This document shows positions 1-9,100 of a stretch of 34,189 bases of DNA, piece by piece. Location of the stretch: the NCBI GenBank assembly GCA_050117315.1, contig JASFMY010000070.1, positions 1 through 34,189 of the forward strand, given 5' to 3'. The position numbers and the translations under genes are program-made. The notes under the pieces were generated by a model. The model ran no database searches, was not told the DNA's origin, and saw only the letters and a program-made list of their open reading frames with translations. Within the stretch, counting starts at the first letter, position 1. Each line of letters starts with the position of its first letter. This DNA comes from JANQIV01 sp050117315. GTDB taxonomy: Bacteria > Bacteroidota > Ignavibacteria > Ignavibacteriales > Melioribacteraceae.

Positions 1-118
1 CCTGGATAGCTTTACTATAGAGCATTGACAATGAATCCGAAGGAAAGTCGGCATGTATTTTTTCTAAGACAATAAGTAAATTTAAGAAAAGAAATAATAT
101 CACATATTTGTTTTTCAT
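1..118 (-). CDS. Start of a secreted protein (3' part lies beyond the window)
   Basis: Only the first 39 codons are present, reading leftward off the window edge. The start ATG is at 116-118, preceded on the minus strand by a GAGG-type ribosome site six bases upstream. The product begins MKNKYVILFLFLNLLIV, a short basic N-terminus followed by a hydrophobic stretch. This is a typical Sec signal peptide, with likely cleavage near residue 23. The mature part visible (DFPSDSLSMLYSKAIQ) is too short to identify. A periplasmic or exported protein is the most that can be said. Confidence 0.6.
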   Translation of the reverse strand, partial: MKNKYVILFLFLNLLIVLEKIHADFPSDSLSMLYSKAIQ

Positions 119-211
119 TTTTAACCTCATAAATGAATAATGATGCAATAAATATAAAAAATAACAAAATTATTTAAATGATAATCTTTGCTATTTTAAC
201 GGAGAGCTTCT

Positions 212-1002
212 TTGGACAGTGTATTTTTACTAAAAGTATTTCTTTCATTTATATTAGCGGGAACATGGATTGCTTTTGCAACAGTTCTTGCTGAAAAATT
301 CGGCAGCACAAAATAGGCGGGTTGGTTACAAACCTTCCTTCAAATATTCTTATTTCATATTTATTTATTGCTTTAACAAGTTCTCCGGAATTTGTGGCTG
401 AAGTTACGGTATCCTTGCCAATAGGAATGGTGATAGACTCCATATTTTTATTTGTAATGGTTTTAACTCTGAAACAAGGATTAATTAGATCTGTTATTAT
501 ATCTTTATTTTCATGGTTTGTTACCGCGTATCTGGTTTCTTTTTTGCCGGAGTTAAACTGGTTCCAGGGGGGAATGATTTATTCAATACTTACTCTTTTA
601 TTATTTTTATATTTAGAGAAATTCCGGGATTACAAATACCTGCCAAAGTCCAATAAAAAGTATTCGGTTATGCAAATAATAATTAGAGCAATTTTTGCAG
701 GAAGTATTGTTGCTTTGATTGTTATGTTGTCAAAAATATTAGATCCGTTCTGGGTTGGAATATTTTCTGCATTTCCTGCAGTTTTGCTTGCATCAATGGT
801 AATATTGGTTATTAATCAGAGTATCGCTTTTGCTGAGTCGACCGGGAAATTATTGATATTATCTTCCTCTAATATTGTTGTTTATGCTTTTGTAGTGTTT
901 ATAGCTTACCCGGAAATTGGCATTATTTGGGGAACAGTATCTGCATTAGCTTCATCTTTCCTGTGGGTAATTTTTATTAATTACCTTTTACCCAAAAAGT
1001 AA
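212..1002 (+). pseudogene. DUF3147-like integral membrane protein, interrupted by a -1 frameshift
   Basis: Two overlapping reading frames together make one membrane protein of about 263 residues. The first begins at TTG 212, with GGAGAG nine bases upstream, and encodes MDSVFLLKVFLSFILAGTW through AEKFGSTK before a TAG at 314-316. One base back, the other frame continues IGGLVTNLPSNILIS and stays open to 1002. The joined sequence 'AEKFGSTK-IGGLVTNLPS' matches the start of a membrane family I know as DUF3147-like. The second ORF's TTG at 322 falls in the middle of a conserved segment and is not a real start. About seven to eight hydrophobic helices are visible and there are no catalytic motifs. 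The break sits at a run of four A's, so an assembly indel is possible; the heptamer is not a canonical slippery site. Function unknown. Confidence 0.6.
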
Positions 1003-1023
1003 CTTAGTTGTAAACAAAATTAT

Positions 1024-1077
1024 AAAAAAAGCGGATCATATTGATCCGCTTCAAGTTCTATAAAAGTCTTAGAACTT
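1024..1077. terminator. Convergent terminator: two adjacent hairpins
   Basis: A perfect 10-bp stem, AAGCGGATCA (1029-1038) with TGATCCGCTT (1042-1051), has a 3-base loop. It is preceded on the plus strand by seven A's, so on the minus strand it is followed by a U-run: an intrinsic terminator for the sigma/CpxP operon. A second stem, AAGTTCTA (1053-1060) with TAGAACTT (1070-1077), is followed by T's on the plus strand and could stop transcription from the upstream membrane gene. It overlaps the 3' end of the minus-strand gene. Confidence 0.8.
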
Positions 1078-1569
1078 TTTATCTTTAGGTGGTTGTGGGG
1101 GGGGATTTTTTGGACCATGAGGGCGAGGGGGTCGTTCATCAAAGAATATTTTTTGTTCTTCGGTCAAAATTTTTCTTACTTCCTGACGATGAGTTGCCAT
1201 ATTTTTGGCGATACTGATTTGAAGAGCACCTATTTCTTCTACAACTTTATAAATTGCATCCAGATCTACTTCATCGGCAGTTGAGAGGGTGTGAAGCCTT
1301 GCTTCTTTTTCTTTCATTTCATTCTTTAATGATTTGTTGCTTTTAATTAAGTCCAGTTTAAGAGTTTTCATTTGCTCTTTCTGCTCATCAGTCAAATTCG
1401 GGATCATCTCCATGGGTTCATGTTTTGGCATACCTTTTTCAAATCCCTTTTCTTTTTTGAGGTCTTTCTTTTGAAAATCTCCCTCTTTTTGCTGCGCCGT
1501 TAAGTAGTTAGTTGTGCTAAGAACAAAAATTGTTATAAGAAATATTGAAATTACTTTTACTGCTTTCAT
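1069..1569 (-). CDS. Spy/CpxP-like periplasmic protein
   Basis: This 166-residue protein starts with a signal peptide (residues 1-25, ending near YLTAQQ). The mature protein is charged and helical, with two LTxxQ-type motifs typical of the Spy/CpxP/Metal_resist families: NLTDEQKEQMKTL around residue 58 and ILTEEQKIFFDE around 134. The tail is rich in Pro and Lys (RPPRPHGPKNPPPQPP). Spy and CpxP are periplasmic chaperone or sensor proteins induced by envelope stress; ZraP and CnrX relatives bind metals. The ATG overlaps the stop of the upstream gene (ATGA at 1566-1569), with GGAGG inside that gene's end, so the two are translationally coupled. It is the last gene of the sigma-factor operon and is followed by a strong terminator. 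Metal binding cannot be judged from sequence. Confidence 0.75.
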   Translation of the reverse strand: MKAVKVISIFLITIFVLSTTNYLTAQQKEGDFQKKDLKKEKGFEKGMPKHEPMEMIPNLTDEQKEQMKTLKLDLIKSNKSLKNEMKEKEARLHTLSTADEVDLDAIYKVVEEIGALQISIAKNMATHRQEVRKILTEEQKIFFDERPPRPHGPKNPPPQPPKDKKF

Positions 1570-2135
1570 GGTTTACCTCCATTAGGTTGTTTATTTTGTC
1601 TTTGTTGTTTCTCAATATCCATCTGTGAGGGAGGTTGCTTTTTGTTGTTTCTCATCGGAGGGCCCTCATGCCGCCTCATTTTTTTAAAGATCTCTTTGAA
1701 AATCACTTTAAACTTTTTTACCTGGTCTGTGTCGCATAGTGTTTTTAGTTCCGTAAAATGATGATAAACTTCTTTTTCAAACGCTATCTTAAGTTCCCCG
1801 ATTCTAATTGACAAATTTTCAACCAATTCTTCGTCCGGATTATCTTCAAATACTTGGTCTATAAGTTTCTGTTTTAGCCTGAATTCTTCACCTTTCAAAA
1901 GTTCCATTTTTTTGCTATGCCTAATTCTTTCCTTTCTAAACTGCTCTTGCTGCTCTTTTGTTAGATTTAGTTCCGAAAACAAAAAATCGTTAACATTTTC
2001 ATGTCCAGGTTCGTGACGTCTTTCCCTGGAATCATTAAATTTGTCGGTCCATAACATTGTAATCGTAAATACGTTTAACACAATTAGGATAACAATTGTA
2101 ATGAACGCTAACTTATTCCTTGAAAACAAATCCAT
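1566..2135 (-). CDS. Membrane-anchored CpxP/CnrX-like periplasmic sensor protein
   Basis: This 189-residue protein has one N-terminal membrane helix (about residues 10-30, LAFITIVILIVLNVFTITML). A soluble, strongly helical periplasmic part follows, opening with His-rich RRHEPGHENV and the motif LNLTKEQQEQFRKER near residue 57. This is the architecture of the 'periplasmic heavy metal sensor' (Metal_resist) group, including CnrX of the CnrYXH anti-sigma system. The C-terminal tail is low-complexity, rich in Lys, Gln, Pro and Asn. It lies between the putative anti-sigma factor and a Spy-like protein, downstream of an ECF sigma gene, which supports a role in signalling envelope or metal stress. 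The metal specificity and the sensor role are inference. Confidence 0.7.
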   Translation of the reverse strand: MDLFSRNKLAFITIVILIVLNVFTITMLWTDKFNDSRERRHEPGHENVNDFLFSELNLTKEQQEQFRKERIRHSKKMELLKGEEFRLKQKLIDQVFEDNPDEELVENLSIRIGELKIAFEKEVYHHFTELKTLCDTDQVKKFKVIFKEIFKKMRRHEGPPMRNNKKQPPSQMDIEKQQRQNKQPNGGKP

Positions 2136-2149
2136 TTTTTTTGTCCTAT

Positions 2150-2479
2150 TTAATAATTAAATATATCTGAATCAGAATAAGAAATAGAATAATCTTCAGA
2201 TAATGCATTAATAAAATCGTCTCTGTTGAATGATTGTTCCTCATCTTTTAATAGAAAGTAGCCGGAAACAATATTCAATGAAATAACTACCGCAAGAAAA
2301 GCAGGCTTTAATACTAGTTGAACATAGCTGCTTTCCTTTGCGGTGCTGGTATTTTTTATTTCATCATACCTTGCTTTTACCCGTGTATAGAAGAAAGGAT
2401 TTGGTTTAACACTGCCTTTCTCTTCCAGCAAATCCATTGTTTTTTTTACTTCTTCTTCTATTTTTTTATTTAATTTCAT
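2150..2479 (-). CDS. Small single-pass membrane protein, probable anti-sigma factor
   Basis: The start is the ATG at 2477-2479, because GAGGAAC sits six bases before it; an upstream TTG (2491) overlaps that ribosome site and is unlikely. The product is 109 residues. Residues 1-60 are cytosolic and charged (MKLNKKIEEEVKKTMDLL, then NPFFYTRVKARYDEI), one membrane helix lies at about 74-95 (LKPAFLAVVISLNIVSGYFL), and an acidic tail follows. The N-terminal 'PNPFFYTRVKAR' pattern is common in small membrane proteins encoded just after ECF sigma factors in Bacteroidetes/Ignavibacteria. No zinc-binding anti-sigma motif (HxxxCxxC) is present. Assignment as the anti-sigma partner rests on gene order and topology. 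Confidence 0.6.
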   Translation of the reverse strand: MKLNKKIEEEVKKTMDLLEEKGSVKPNPFFYTRVKARYDEIKNTSTAKESSYVQLVLKPAFLAVVISLNIVSGYFLLKDEEQSFNRDDFINALSEDYSISYSDSDIFNY

Positions 2480-2566
2480 TTTGTTCCTCAATCTATTTCA
2501 TTTGACGACATGTTTTCATAAATCCTGCGGGAAAATGTTTAACCAGCAGAATGTGCTCCCCAGATT

Positions 2567-3145
2567 TTACAAATTCCTTTTATAATAACTGGTTAATTTA
2601 TTTTTAAGATTCTTTTTTGCCCTTACAATCAATGACTCCACTGAAGAAATTGAAATATCCATAATTTCTGAAATTTCTTTATAACTGAAACCTTCAATCT
2701 TATTAAGTGTAATTGCAATTTTCTGATTCTCTGCTAGGGAGCTAATAGCCGTTTGCAGAACTATTTTCCTTTCTTGTTTTTCGGCAATACTTTCCGGGTT
2801 GCTCTCATTGTTTGCCAGTATTTCCATTTCATTATTATCCATCCCGAATAAACTTTTCAGTTGCGTTGCCCGCTTTTTTCTTTTTCTCATTTTTAATTGA
2901 TCCAAAGATTTTGTTACCGCTATCCTGTAAATCCATGTAGAAAGTTTTGAATCACCTCTAAATTTCTGAATAGATATGAAAACCTCAATAAAAACTTCCT
3001 GTGCAATGTCTTCACCATCTTTCTGGCTTCTCAAAAATCCGTAACACGTATTAATGACCATTCTTGAATACTGCTCAACCAATTCTCTAAATGCATCTTG
3101 TTCACCTAATTTTAATTTTTGAAGAAGCTCTTTTTCAGACATCAT
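2567..3145 (-). CDS. ECF-type RNA polymerase sigma factor
   Basis: This is a sigma-70 family group 4 protein of 192 residues from the ATG at 3143-3145. A second ATG follows directly and a TTG lies six bases upstream; AAAGAG upstream favours one of the two ATGs. Region 2 is clear: AFRELVEQYSRMVINTCYGFL, then DGEDIAQEVFIEVF, then KLSTWIYRIAVTKSLDQLK. Region 4 is also clear (SLAENQKIAITLNKIEGFSYKEI followed by the helix-turn-helix ISISSVESLIVRAKKNLK). There are no extra domains. It heads an operon with a small membrane protein and two CpxP/Spy-like proteins, the usual layout of an autoregulated envelope-stress sigma system. The gap to the next gene is 87 bp, so that gene may have its own control. 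Confidence 0.92.
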   Translation of the reverse strand: MMSEKELLQKLKLGEQDAFRELVEQYSRMVINTCYGFLRSQKDGEDIAQEVFIEVFISIQKFRGDSKLSTWIYRIAVTKSLDQLKMRKRKKRATQLKSLFGMDNNEMEILANNESNPESIAEKQERKIVLQTAISSLAENQKIAITLNKIEGFSYKEISEIMDISISSVESLIVRAKKNLKNKLTSYYKRNL

Positions 3146-3428
3146 TCTCAAACTCTTTATAAGTAGGACGATAAAATTATAAATTCCCTGCGAGAAAAAT
3201 GAAAAATAAATAGAACATACCTACATGCATGTCAGGCTCGGATTGTTATGAGTAATAACGTAGTGAAATTTTTAACAGAGCCATAATATGTACTGTTTTT
3301 CACACATAGTGTTAAATTTCCGAAATCTTAAGCGAAGAGATTTTACGGACTTGTAACATTGACTATTCCGAATAAACAAACTAAATTAATTATTAATCAG
3401 CAGATACACCGAAATATGAAAAATAATT
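3146..3428. promoter_or_regulatory. Divergent upstream region between the sigma operon and the Mut7-C gene
   Basis: This is a 283-bp gap that should hold promoters for both directions. The most notable signal is a short palindrome, ACATGCATGT (3223-3232), inside an imperfect longer dyad (CCTACATGCATGTCAGG), about 80 bp upstream of the sigma gene. It could be an operator. I could not place a convincing -35/-10 pair. Confidence 0.25.
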
Positions 3429-4197
3429 ATGATGGCTAAAGAACTACATGCTCCGGTTGTGCATAAGAGTCTTTTCCGTTTTTATGAAGAGTTAAATGAT
3501 TTTTTAGCTGTTAGATTGCGGAAAAGGGCCTTTACTTATAATAAATTCATAGGAACACCATCAATCAAAGATACAATTGAAGCAATTGGTGTTCCTCATA
3601 CCGAAGTAGATTTAATTTTGGTTGACGGTGAATCAGTTGACTTTGGTTACAAAATGAAAGGGGATGAGCACGTTTCGGTTTATCCTGTGATTGAATCGCT
3701 TGATATTACTCCTATTATTCATCTCAGATCTAAACCGCTCAGGAAAACCAAATTTATTGTCGATGTAAATCTGGGAAAACTCGCTATGAAACTTAGATTA
3801 CTTGGATTTGATACTTTATTTAGAAATGACTTCAAAGATGAAGAAATCATAAAAATATCATTGAGTGAGAATAGAATTATTCTTACACGAGACAAAGGTA
3901 TTTTGAAGAATAATGCAGTCACACACGGCTTCTGGATTAGAAATGAAAATGTAAGAAGAAATAATACGGAGATTACAATTAGATGGTCAGCTTAATCCTT
4001 TTACACGTTGCACAAGCTGCAACGGAACACTAAATCAAGTTGGTAAAAGCTCTTTGCAGCATAGATTATCTAGAGAAATATTGGAAAATTATGATAGTTT
4101 TATGGAATGTGAACACTGTAAAAAAATTTATTGGAAGGGATCACATTATGAAAATATATGTAAGTTTATTGATGAGTTGAAATCGGTTAAATATTAG
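3429..4197 (+). pseudogene. Mut7-C RNase domain protein with ubiquitin-like N-domain, frameshifted
   Basis: The first frame (3429-3995) reads through a Mut7-C ubiquitin-like N-terminal domain (about residues 12-95) and then the PIN-like nuclease core: KFIVDVNLGKLAMKLRLLGFD, then RIILTRDKGILKN and THGFWIRNENVR. It then drifts into nonsense and stops. The +1 frame continues the family's C-terminus from about 3965: EIIRRLQLDGQLNPFTRC, with zinc-ribbon pairs CTSC and CEHC and the ending KGSHYENICKFIDELKSV, stopping at 4195-4197. Aligned to the usual spacing, a few codons after 'NENVR' are also missing, so a short deletion in the AAGAAG run is likelier than a single extra base. Mut7-C proteins are thought to be RNases. 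As it stands the zinc ribbon would not be made. The start has no clear ribosome site; ATG 3429 or 3432 are the only options after an in-frame stop. Confidence 0.75.
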
Positions 4198-4210
4198 AAT
4201 AATACGTGAT

Positions 4211-4239
4211 AAACCAAGTTCCTTGAAGGAACTTGGTTT
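4211..4239. terminator. 12-bp hairpin, likely bidirectional terminator
   Basis: AAACCAAGTTCC (4211-4222) pairs perfectly with GGAACTTGGTTT (4228-4239) across a 5-base loop. A smaller stem, GTTTCC/GGAAAC (4243-4258), follows directly. It lies between the converging Mut7-C gene and the small minus-strand membrane gene. The T-tracts are short, so efficiency is uncertain. Confidence 0.55.
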
Positions 4240-4333
4240 AATGTTTCCAAGTGGAAACTAGTCGCATAATGTATATTATGTAAACTAGCGAATTCTCTAA
4301 TTATTTATATTACCCTTTTTTACAAAGCAGTTT

Positions 4334-4543
4334 TTATATCACTCCATCTAGTTTTAGGATAATGAATATTACAATAATCAGAAGCAACAGAAATACATAC
4401 GGAGGCGCAACCTTTCTTCTAGTTTTACGCGCGGTTCTAAACCCTAATTTTCTTTTACGTTTTTCTTCTTCATCTTTCTCCGGGTCATAAAACCTTGGAG
4501 TGTAATCATACCTGCGGTATTTCGGTCGTTTTAAGAATAACAT
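4334..4543 (-). CDS. Small basic protein with C-terminal membrane anchor
   Basis: The product has 69 residues. The N-terminal half is strikingly charged and aromatic (RPKYRRYDYTPRFYDPEKDEEEKRKRK). Residues 47-66 form one hydrophobic helix (PPYVFLLLLIIVIFIILKLD) near the C-terminus, so the protein would be tail-anchored with its basic part in the cytosol. I do not recognise a named family. It lies 85 bp after ftsY in the same direction and may be carried on the same transcript. Its composition is not that of a random frame. The start ATG lacks a close ribosome site; AAGGG lies about 15 bases upstream. Confidence 0.6.
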   Translation of the reverse strand: MLFLKRPKYRRYDYTPRFYDPEKDEEEKRKRKLGFRTARKTRRKVAPPYVFLLLLIIVIFIILKLDGVI

Positions 4544-4596
4544 ACTTTTTCTAATTTCCCTTCAAACAATTTAAGTATGATTTTGTTTCACTCTTA

Positions 4597-4631
4597 GTGA
4601 TAAACCAAGTTTCTTGGAAGTACTTTGTTTA
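4597..4631. repeat. Second, degenerate copy of the 4207-4241 hairpin sequence
   Basis: GTGATAAACCAAGTTTCTTGG at 4597 onward resembles GTGATAAACCAAGTTCCTTGA at 4207 onward; both copies run about 35 bases and end near ACTTxGTTTA. This copy overlaps the ftsY stop codon and keeps a weaker stem (AAAC/GTTT, AAGT/ACTT). It is followed by T's only weakly. The two copies flank the small gene at 4334-4543. Confidence 0.5.
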
Positions 4632-5579
4632 TTTTTCTGGATTGTCAAAAATTGCCTCAACAAAAACTTTAGGATCAAAAGTCTGCAGATCTTCAATTCC
4701 TTCACCAACTCCAATATACCTAACCGGGATATTCTTTTTGTTGGATATCTGAAAAATTGATCCGCCTTTTGCTGTTCCATCAAGTTTTGTAATAACTAAG
4801 CCGGTTATGTCTGTATATTTTGAAAATTCGTTAGCCTGCATCAGGGCATTCTGCCCTGTATTTCCGTCTACAACAAGGAAAACTTCATTGGGAGCATAAT
4901 CCAAAACTTTACTCAAAACACGTCTTATTTTACTTAATTCGTTCATCAAATGGTTTTTTGTATGCAGTCTTCCGGCAGTGTCAATCAAAACAACATCTGC
5001 TTTTTTATTTTTTGCAATATTAAGAGTGTCAAAAGCAACTGCTGACGGATCAGAGCCTGAAACACTCTGCACAATCTCAACTCCAGCCCTTTTCGCCCAA
5101 ATTTCAAGCTGTTCATTAGCAGCAGCTCTGAATGTATCTGCCGAGCCAATTACAACTTCCAGGCCTGCCTTTTTATAATTATGTGCCAATTTTCCAATTG
5201 TCGTTGTCTTCCCTGCCCCGTTAACTCCTACAATTAATATCACAAACGGCTTATACTTTTCTATTTCAGCAAATTCTCTATCGTCTTCACTATAATTGAT
5301 AATTGTTTTCTGCAGTTCTTCTTTTAAAATTTCAAGAACATTGATTTTGCTTCTGTCTCTTTCTGATTTCAAAGTCTCTCTGGTTCTTTCGATAATTTGC
5401 AACGAAAGATCAACACCAATATCACTGGTTATTAATATTTCTTCTAATTCTTCAAGTGTATCTTCGTCTATATTAGCTTTTCCGGAAATAGTTTCCGAAA
5501 TACCGTTAAATATTTTATCTCTCGTTTTTGACAATCCAGATTTGAGTTTATCAAAATTTACATTCTTAAACAGCTTCAT
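4629..5579 (-). CDS. ftsY: Signal recognition particle receptor FtsY
   Basis: This is the SRP-receptor GTPase that docks ribosome-SRP complexes at the inner membrane and delivers them to SecYEG. It has 316 residues, the compact form without the long acidic A domain. A short basic N-terminus (MKLFKNVNFDKLKSGLSKTR) probably mediates membrane contact, and the helical N domain runs to about residue 105. The G domain has all expected elements: P-loop GVNGAGKT (118-125), DTFRAAA (148-154), DTAGR (200-204), TKLDG (264-268) and the closing GVGEGIEDL (290-298). Its start overlaps the 3' end of pgsA by 14 bases, so it is co-transcribed with pgsA, and probably with purF and the protease. Confidence 0.97.
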   Translation of the reverse strand: MKLFKNVNFDKLKSGLSKTRDKIFNGISETISGKANIDEDTLEELEEILITSDIGVDLSLQIIERTRETLKSERDRSKINVLEILKEELQKTIINYSEDDREFAEIEKYKPFVILIVGVNGAGKTTTIGKLAHNYKKAGLEVVIGSADTFRAAANEQLEIWAKRAGVEIVQSVSGSDPSAVAFDTLNIAKNKKADVVLIDTAGRLHTKNHLMNELSKIRRVLSKVLDYAPNEVFLVVDGNTGQNALMQANEFSKYTDITGLVITKLDGTAKGGSIFQISNKKNIPVRYIGVGEGIEDLQTFDPKVFVEAIFDNPEK

Positions 5580-6144
5580 TTCTTTTCCATTTTACGTTTT
5601 CAATAGCTCTTATTGCGTACCCTGCAACAGAAGCAAAACTTAAAGTTATGCTCCCGTAAAAAAGAAAATTATAGAGCCATGTAATAACTTCTTTAATATC
5701 AAGTACTACACTTATTAAAAAAAGTCCTATGGAGAAAACCGTAATTTTCCCCAATAAATTTGAAGGTAGTATTTTGCCGATTATATTGGCGACATAAATT
5801 CCGCCTAAAAAAATCACAATATCCCTAATTACAATTATCCAGAAGTAATAACCCGGTATCTCATTTAATAAATACAACTTAAATACAAGCACCGCAACAA
5901 AAACTTTATCTGCCAGCGGGTCAATAATTTTACCAAATTCAGTAATTTCATTATATTTTCTGGCAAGCCATCCATCAGCAATATCAGTAAAAAAAGCTAA
6001 TAATATCATCAATAATACATAGACCCTGTACACATATTCATTTGCTAAATTATCCATTAAAAAAAACAGCGGAATTACCATCAGCAGTCTGAATAAACTC
6101 AAATAATTGGATTTCGTGTAAATTTCTCTAAAATTTAGATTCAT
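5566..6144 (-). CDS. pgsA: CDP-alcohol phosphatidyltransferase (phosphatidylglycerophosphate synthase)
   Basis: This 192-residue integral membrane enzyme transfers a phosphatidyl group from CDP-diacylglycerol to an alcohol, probably glycerol-3-phosphate. The family signature D-G-x2-A-R-x8-G-x3-D-x3-D is complete: D57, G58, A61, R62, G71, D75, D79 (DGWLARKYNEITEFGKIIDP). Four to six hydrophobic helices surround it. The length and motif fit PgsA, although other CDP-alcohol transferases share the motif, so substrate choice is inferred. The start ATG overlaps the stop of the protease gene (ATGA, 6141-6144) and the end overlaps ftsY. This implies tight translational coupling. Confidence 0.88.
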   Translation of the reverse strand: MNLNFREIYTKSNYLSLFRLLMVIPLFFLMDNLANEYVYRVYVLLMILLAFFTDIADGWLARKYNEITEFGKIIDPLADKVFVAVLVFKLYLLNEIPGYYFWIIVIRDIVIFLGGIYVANIIGKILPSNLLGKITVFSIGLFLISVVLDIKEVITWLYNFLFYGSITLSFASVAGYAIRAIENVKWKRNEAV

Positions 6145-9100
6145 CTTATAACTGCAAATTTCTTTGTAACTTCTTCTTTTACTTCATTTTTTGTATCTAG
6201 GCTTCTAATATGCAGTAAATAAATGCCCGACGAAATTTCCCTGCCGTCGTCATCCTTCAAATCCCATGCTGATAGCTCATCCGAATTCTCGAATTCAAAG
6301 GAAATGATTTTATTGCCGTTAATATCAAAAATCCAAATTTCTACATTTTGCGTTAAATTAGCAAATTTAAGTTTCGTATTTTTAGATAATTTTACGGGAT
6401 TCGGGTAAGCGTACGCATCCTTTATAGAATTAGTTGAAAAGGACAAATCAATAACGCTCCCTGCTCCCTCTTCAATTAAAATATTGCCGCAATCCGGTGA
6501 AGAATAAATATTATTCAATTTGATCGTAAAATTAACTCCGGCTACTTTGAACGGATACTTTGTTTTAATAATAATAGAAGAATTTGATGTACTCTCTGCA
6601 ATCGATTCAATAATGTTGTTATTTGTAATAGAATAATTAGATTTATCCAGAGCTGAATTTCCATCATGCTGAATATTAAAAAAAACTTCTAATTCATCAT
6701 TATTCAATACATTATAAGAGTTTATATAAAATTTTAATTCGGAAATTTCCTCGTCAATTGTGAACTCAACTGTTTTTCTGTTTATGGGGGAATTGTAAAT
6801 ATCTAGTAGTCCGTTAAAAGATAGAATGTGCTCCCCTTCAGTGAGTTCACTTTCAAAGTTGACTAAAAAGGATTGTTCATTATACTTGCTTGCTGTGAAA
6901 TTAAGTTTTTGATCATCTACAATAAATGAATCATTTGTGAATTCATCTAAAATCGGTAATGAAAAATTGAGTAAAATATTCTTTGAAGATACTACTTCAA
7001 GGTTTTCAAATTCAGCAGGTTTGTGAGCAAAAACTTCGGCAATATTTCCCGGATTAGAATATTTTAACGAAAAACTGGGATCATAACAGTCAATGTAATA
7101 GTAATAAATCACATCTGTTTCAGGAACTTTATCATAAAATTCATTTGTCGAAGTTGAGTCAATGAGCTGAAAATCTGCATGGGTAGTTGATCTAAAAATT
7201 CTAAAATATTCCCCTTTTCCATTCCATTTCAGAAAAACTTGTTTTTCATCGGAACTATAAGCCTGGATAATATAAGGAATTGACGGTCTATCAGGAAATC
7301 CGTATTCGTAAAAGTTAATCCCGGAAGATTTGGGAAATGCAACTTCATTCAAACCATTATTATCCAGATCACCAAAGAAAACGTGCTCCGAATTAACGTT
7401 TTCATCGTAATCAATCAGTTTTAATTCATTTTCTATATAATCCAAAATATAAGCATTCGGGAATAAAAAAATCGCAATTTCATCATCGGAGTCGTTATCT
7501 AGATCAAGTAATCTTACAGAATTATCAGTTTGGGAAAATATTAATCCTTCATTTGAGTTAACATTTATAAAAGGTTTGGTATAAATATTTTTTAAAGTAT
7601 TATCTACTAAATTAAATAGCATTAATTCATAAAAAGGAGCTATGTCGGAATCCTCGTCTGATTCAAGAACAACAACTAATTCATCAATTCCGTCACCGGT
7701 TAAATCCCCGATATCAAGCAGATTTTCATTGCTTGTTAAGTTGGTTTCGTATTCAACTGAATTAGAATAATTATCTGCTCCCGTTATCCGGTAAGAAATA
7801 ATATCCCCATCAAGGTCTGTTATCCATATTGAAGACTGGGAATTAGTGCTGGCAGTATTGATATCTCCAATGGCGGTATTTGGTGCTCCGAAAGAATTTC
7901 CGGTTCCTTTATTTGAGGTGAAATTTTCCAACTCTGCTTCCAATTCAAGATCGCTGCCGTTTACTTCCCAAATCGTGAGAACAGAATCCGATTCATTATC
8001 ATTTTCACTTCCGATAGCTATTATTTCAGTCAAATTATCCCCGTCAATGTCTTCTGCCAAAACAGGCCATAAATTGCTGATTTGTGAGTAAGTTATATCA
8101 CTAAATTCTATGGAATTGCTATCTACCTGCTCGTCTACAAATGAATTTCTGACGAAAAGACTTAAAATATCAAGTTTGCCGTTGTTATTAAAATCACCAA
8201 TATCTTTTGGAATTCTATTTTCAATAGTTTCTATTTGAGTAAAATTCTCACCCTGAAACTCATAAATTGATAAATTTTGATAATCTTCATTTTCGTTTAT
8301 CAGGATAAATCTGGAATTGTCGACTTTTAGAAGATCTTTATAGAGCCTTCCAAAAGGCAAAGAATAGACTTTTGGAGTTTTGTCGGCTAATTCAGGAGTG
8401 TCCTCTATTGTAAATTTATAAAGCTGCCCTTGATTATCATTAATTGTGACAAGCCCGGATTTATTTTCCGCCTCAAAATAAATTTCGTATTCGGTATTGT
8501 ATTCTATTTCATCCGCCGGAATAAACCCAAAATGCTGCCCCTGGTAAAATTTCATGTTGCTGGAAAATCCATCTAAGATAATTGAACTGAATACTGTTGC
8601 TCCGGTTTCCCTATAAAACATTTCTATATTTGTCAAATCATCTGTCTCAATTGAAGCTAATATTGTTTCTTTCATCCCGTAATAAGCGACACTCAATTTT
8701 TGAATAGTCAATTGAGGAGCAGACCGGTCAATTTCAAAATTAATTCTTTCTTCTAGATTTGAGTTGTCGGTCAAAATAATATTAAGTCTTAGAGAATAAC
8801 TAGTGTCAGTAAAATTAGTTATATCTAAGTTGATAATGTTATAATTCATTACTTGGTTTTTCTGATTAACGGATATTTCATACCATTCGGGCGGATTTAA
8901 TCCGATACCATACTCTAGATCAAAGTAACTGAATTTGGGATTAAGCACGCTAATTTCTATAGGAAGAGTATCTTCTTTAGTAACAGAAAAAGATTCCGGT
9001 GCATGAAATTTTATTATTGACGGAGAATTTACCGACAATAATGCCTTTCTCATATTAAGCCTTCCTGCTCCGCTGTTTATATCCCAGCCGTTTTCACTAA

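Noticed and set aside
305..316. Programmed -1 frameshifting in the DUF3147-like gene
   Set aside because: The bases are not an X XXY YYZ heptamer and no downstream pseudoknot was apparent; a mutation or indel error is simpler.
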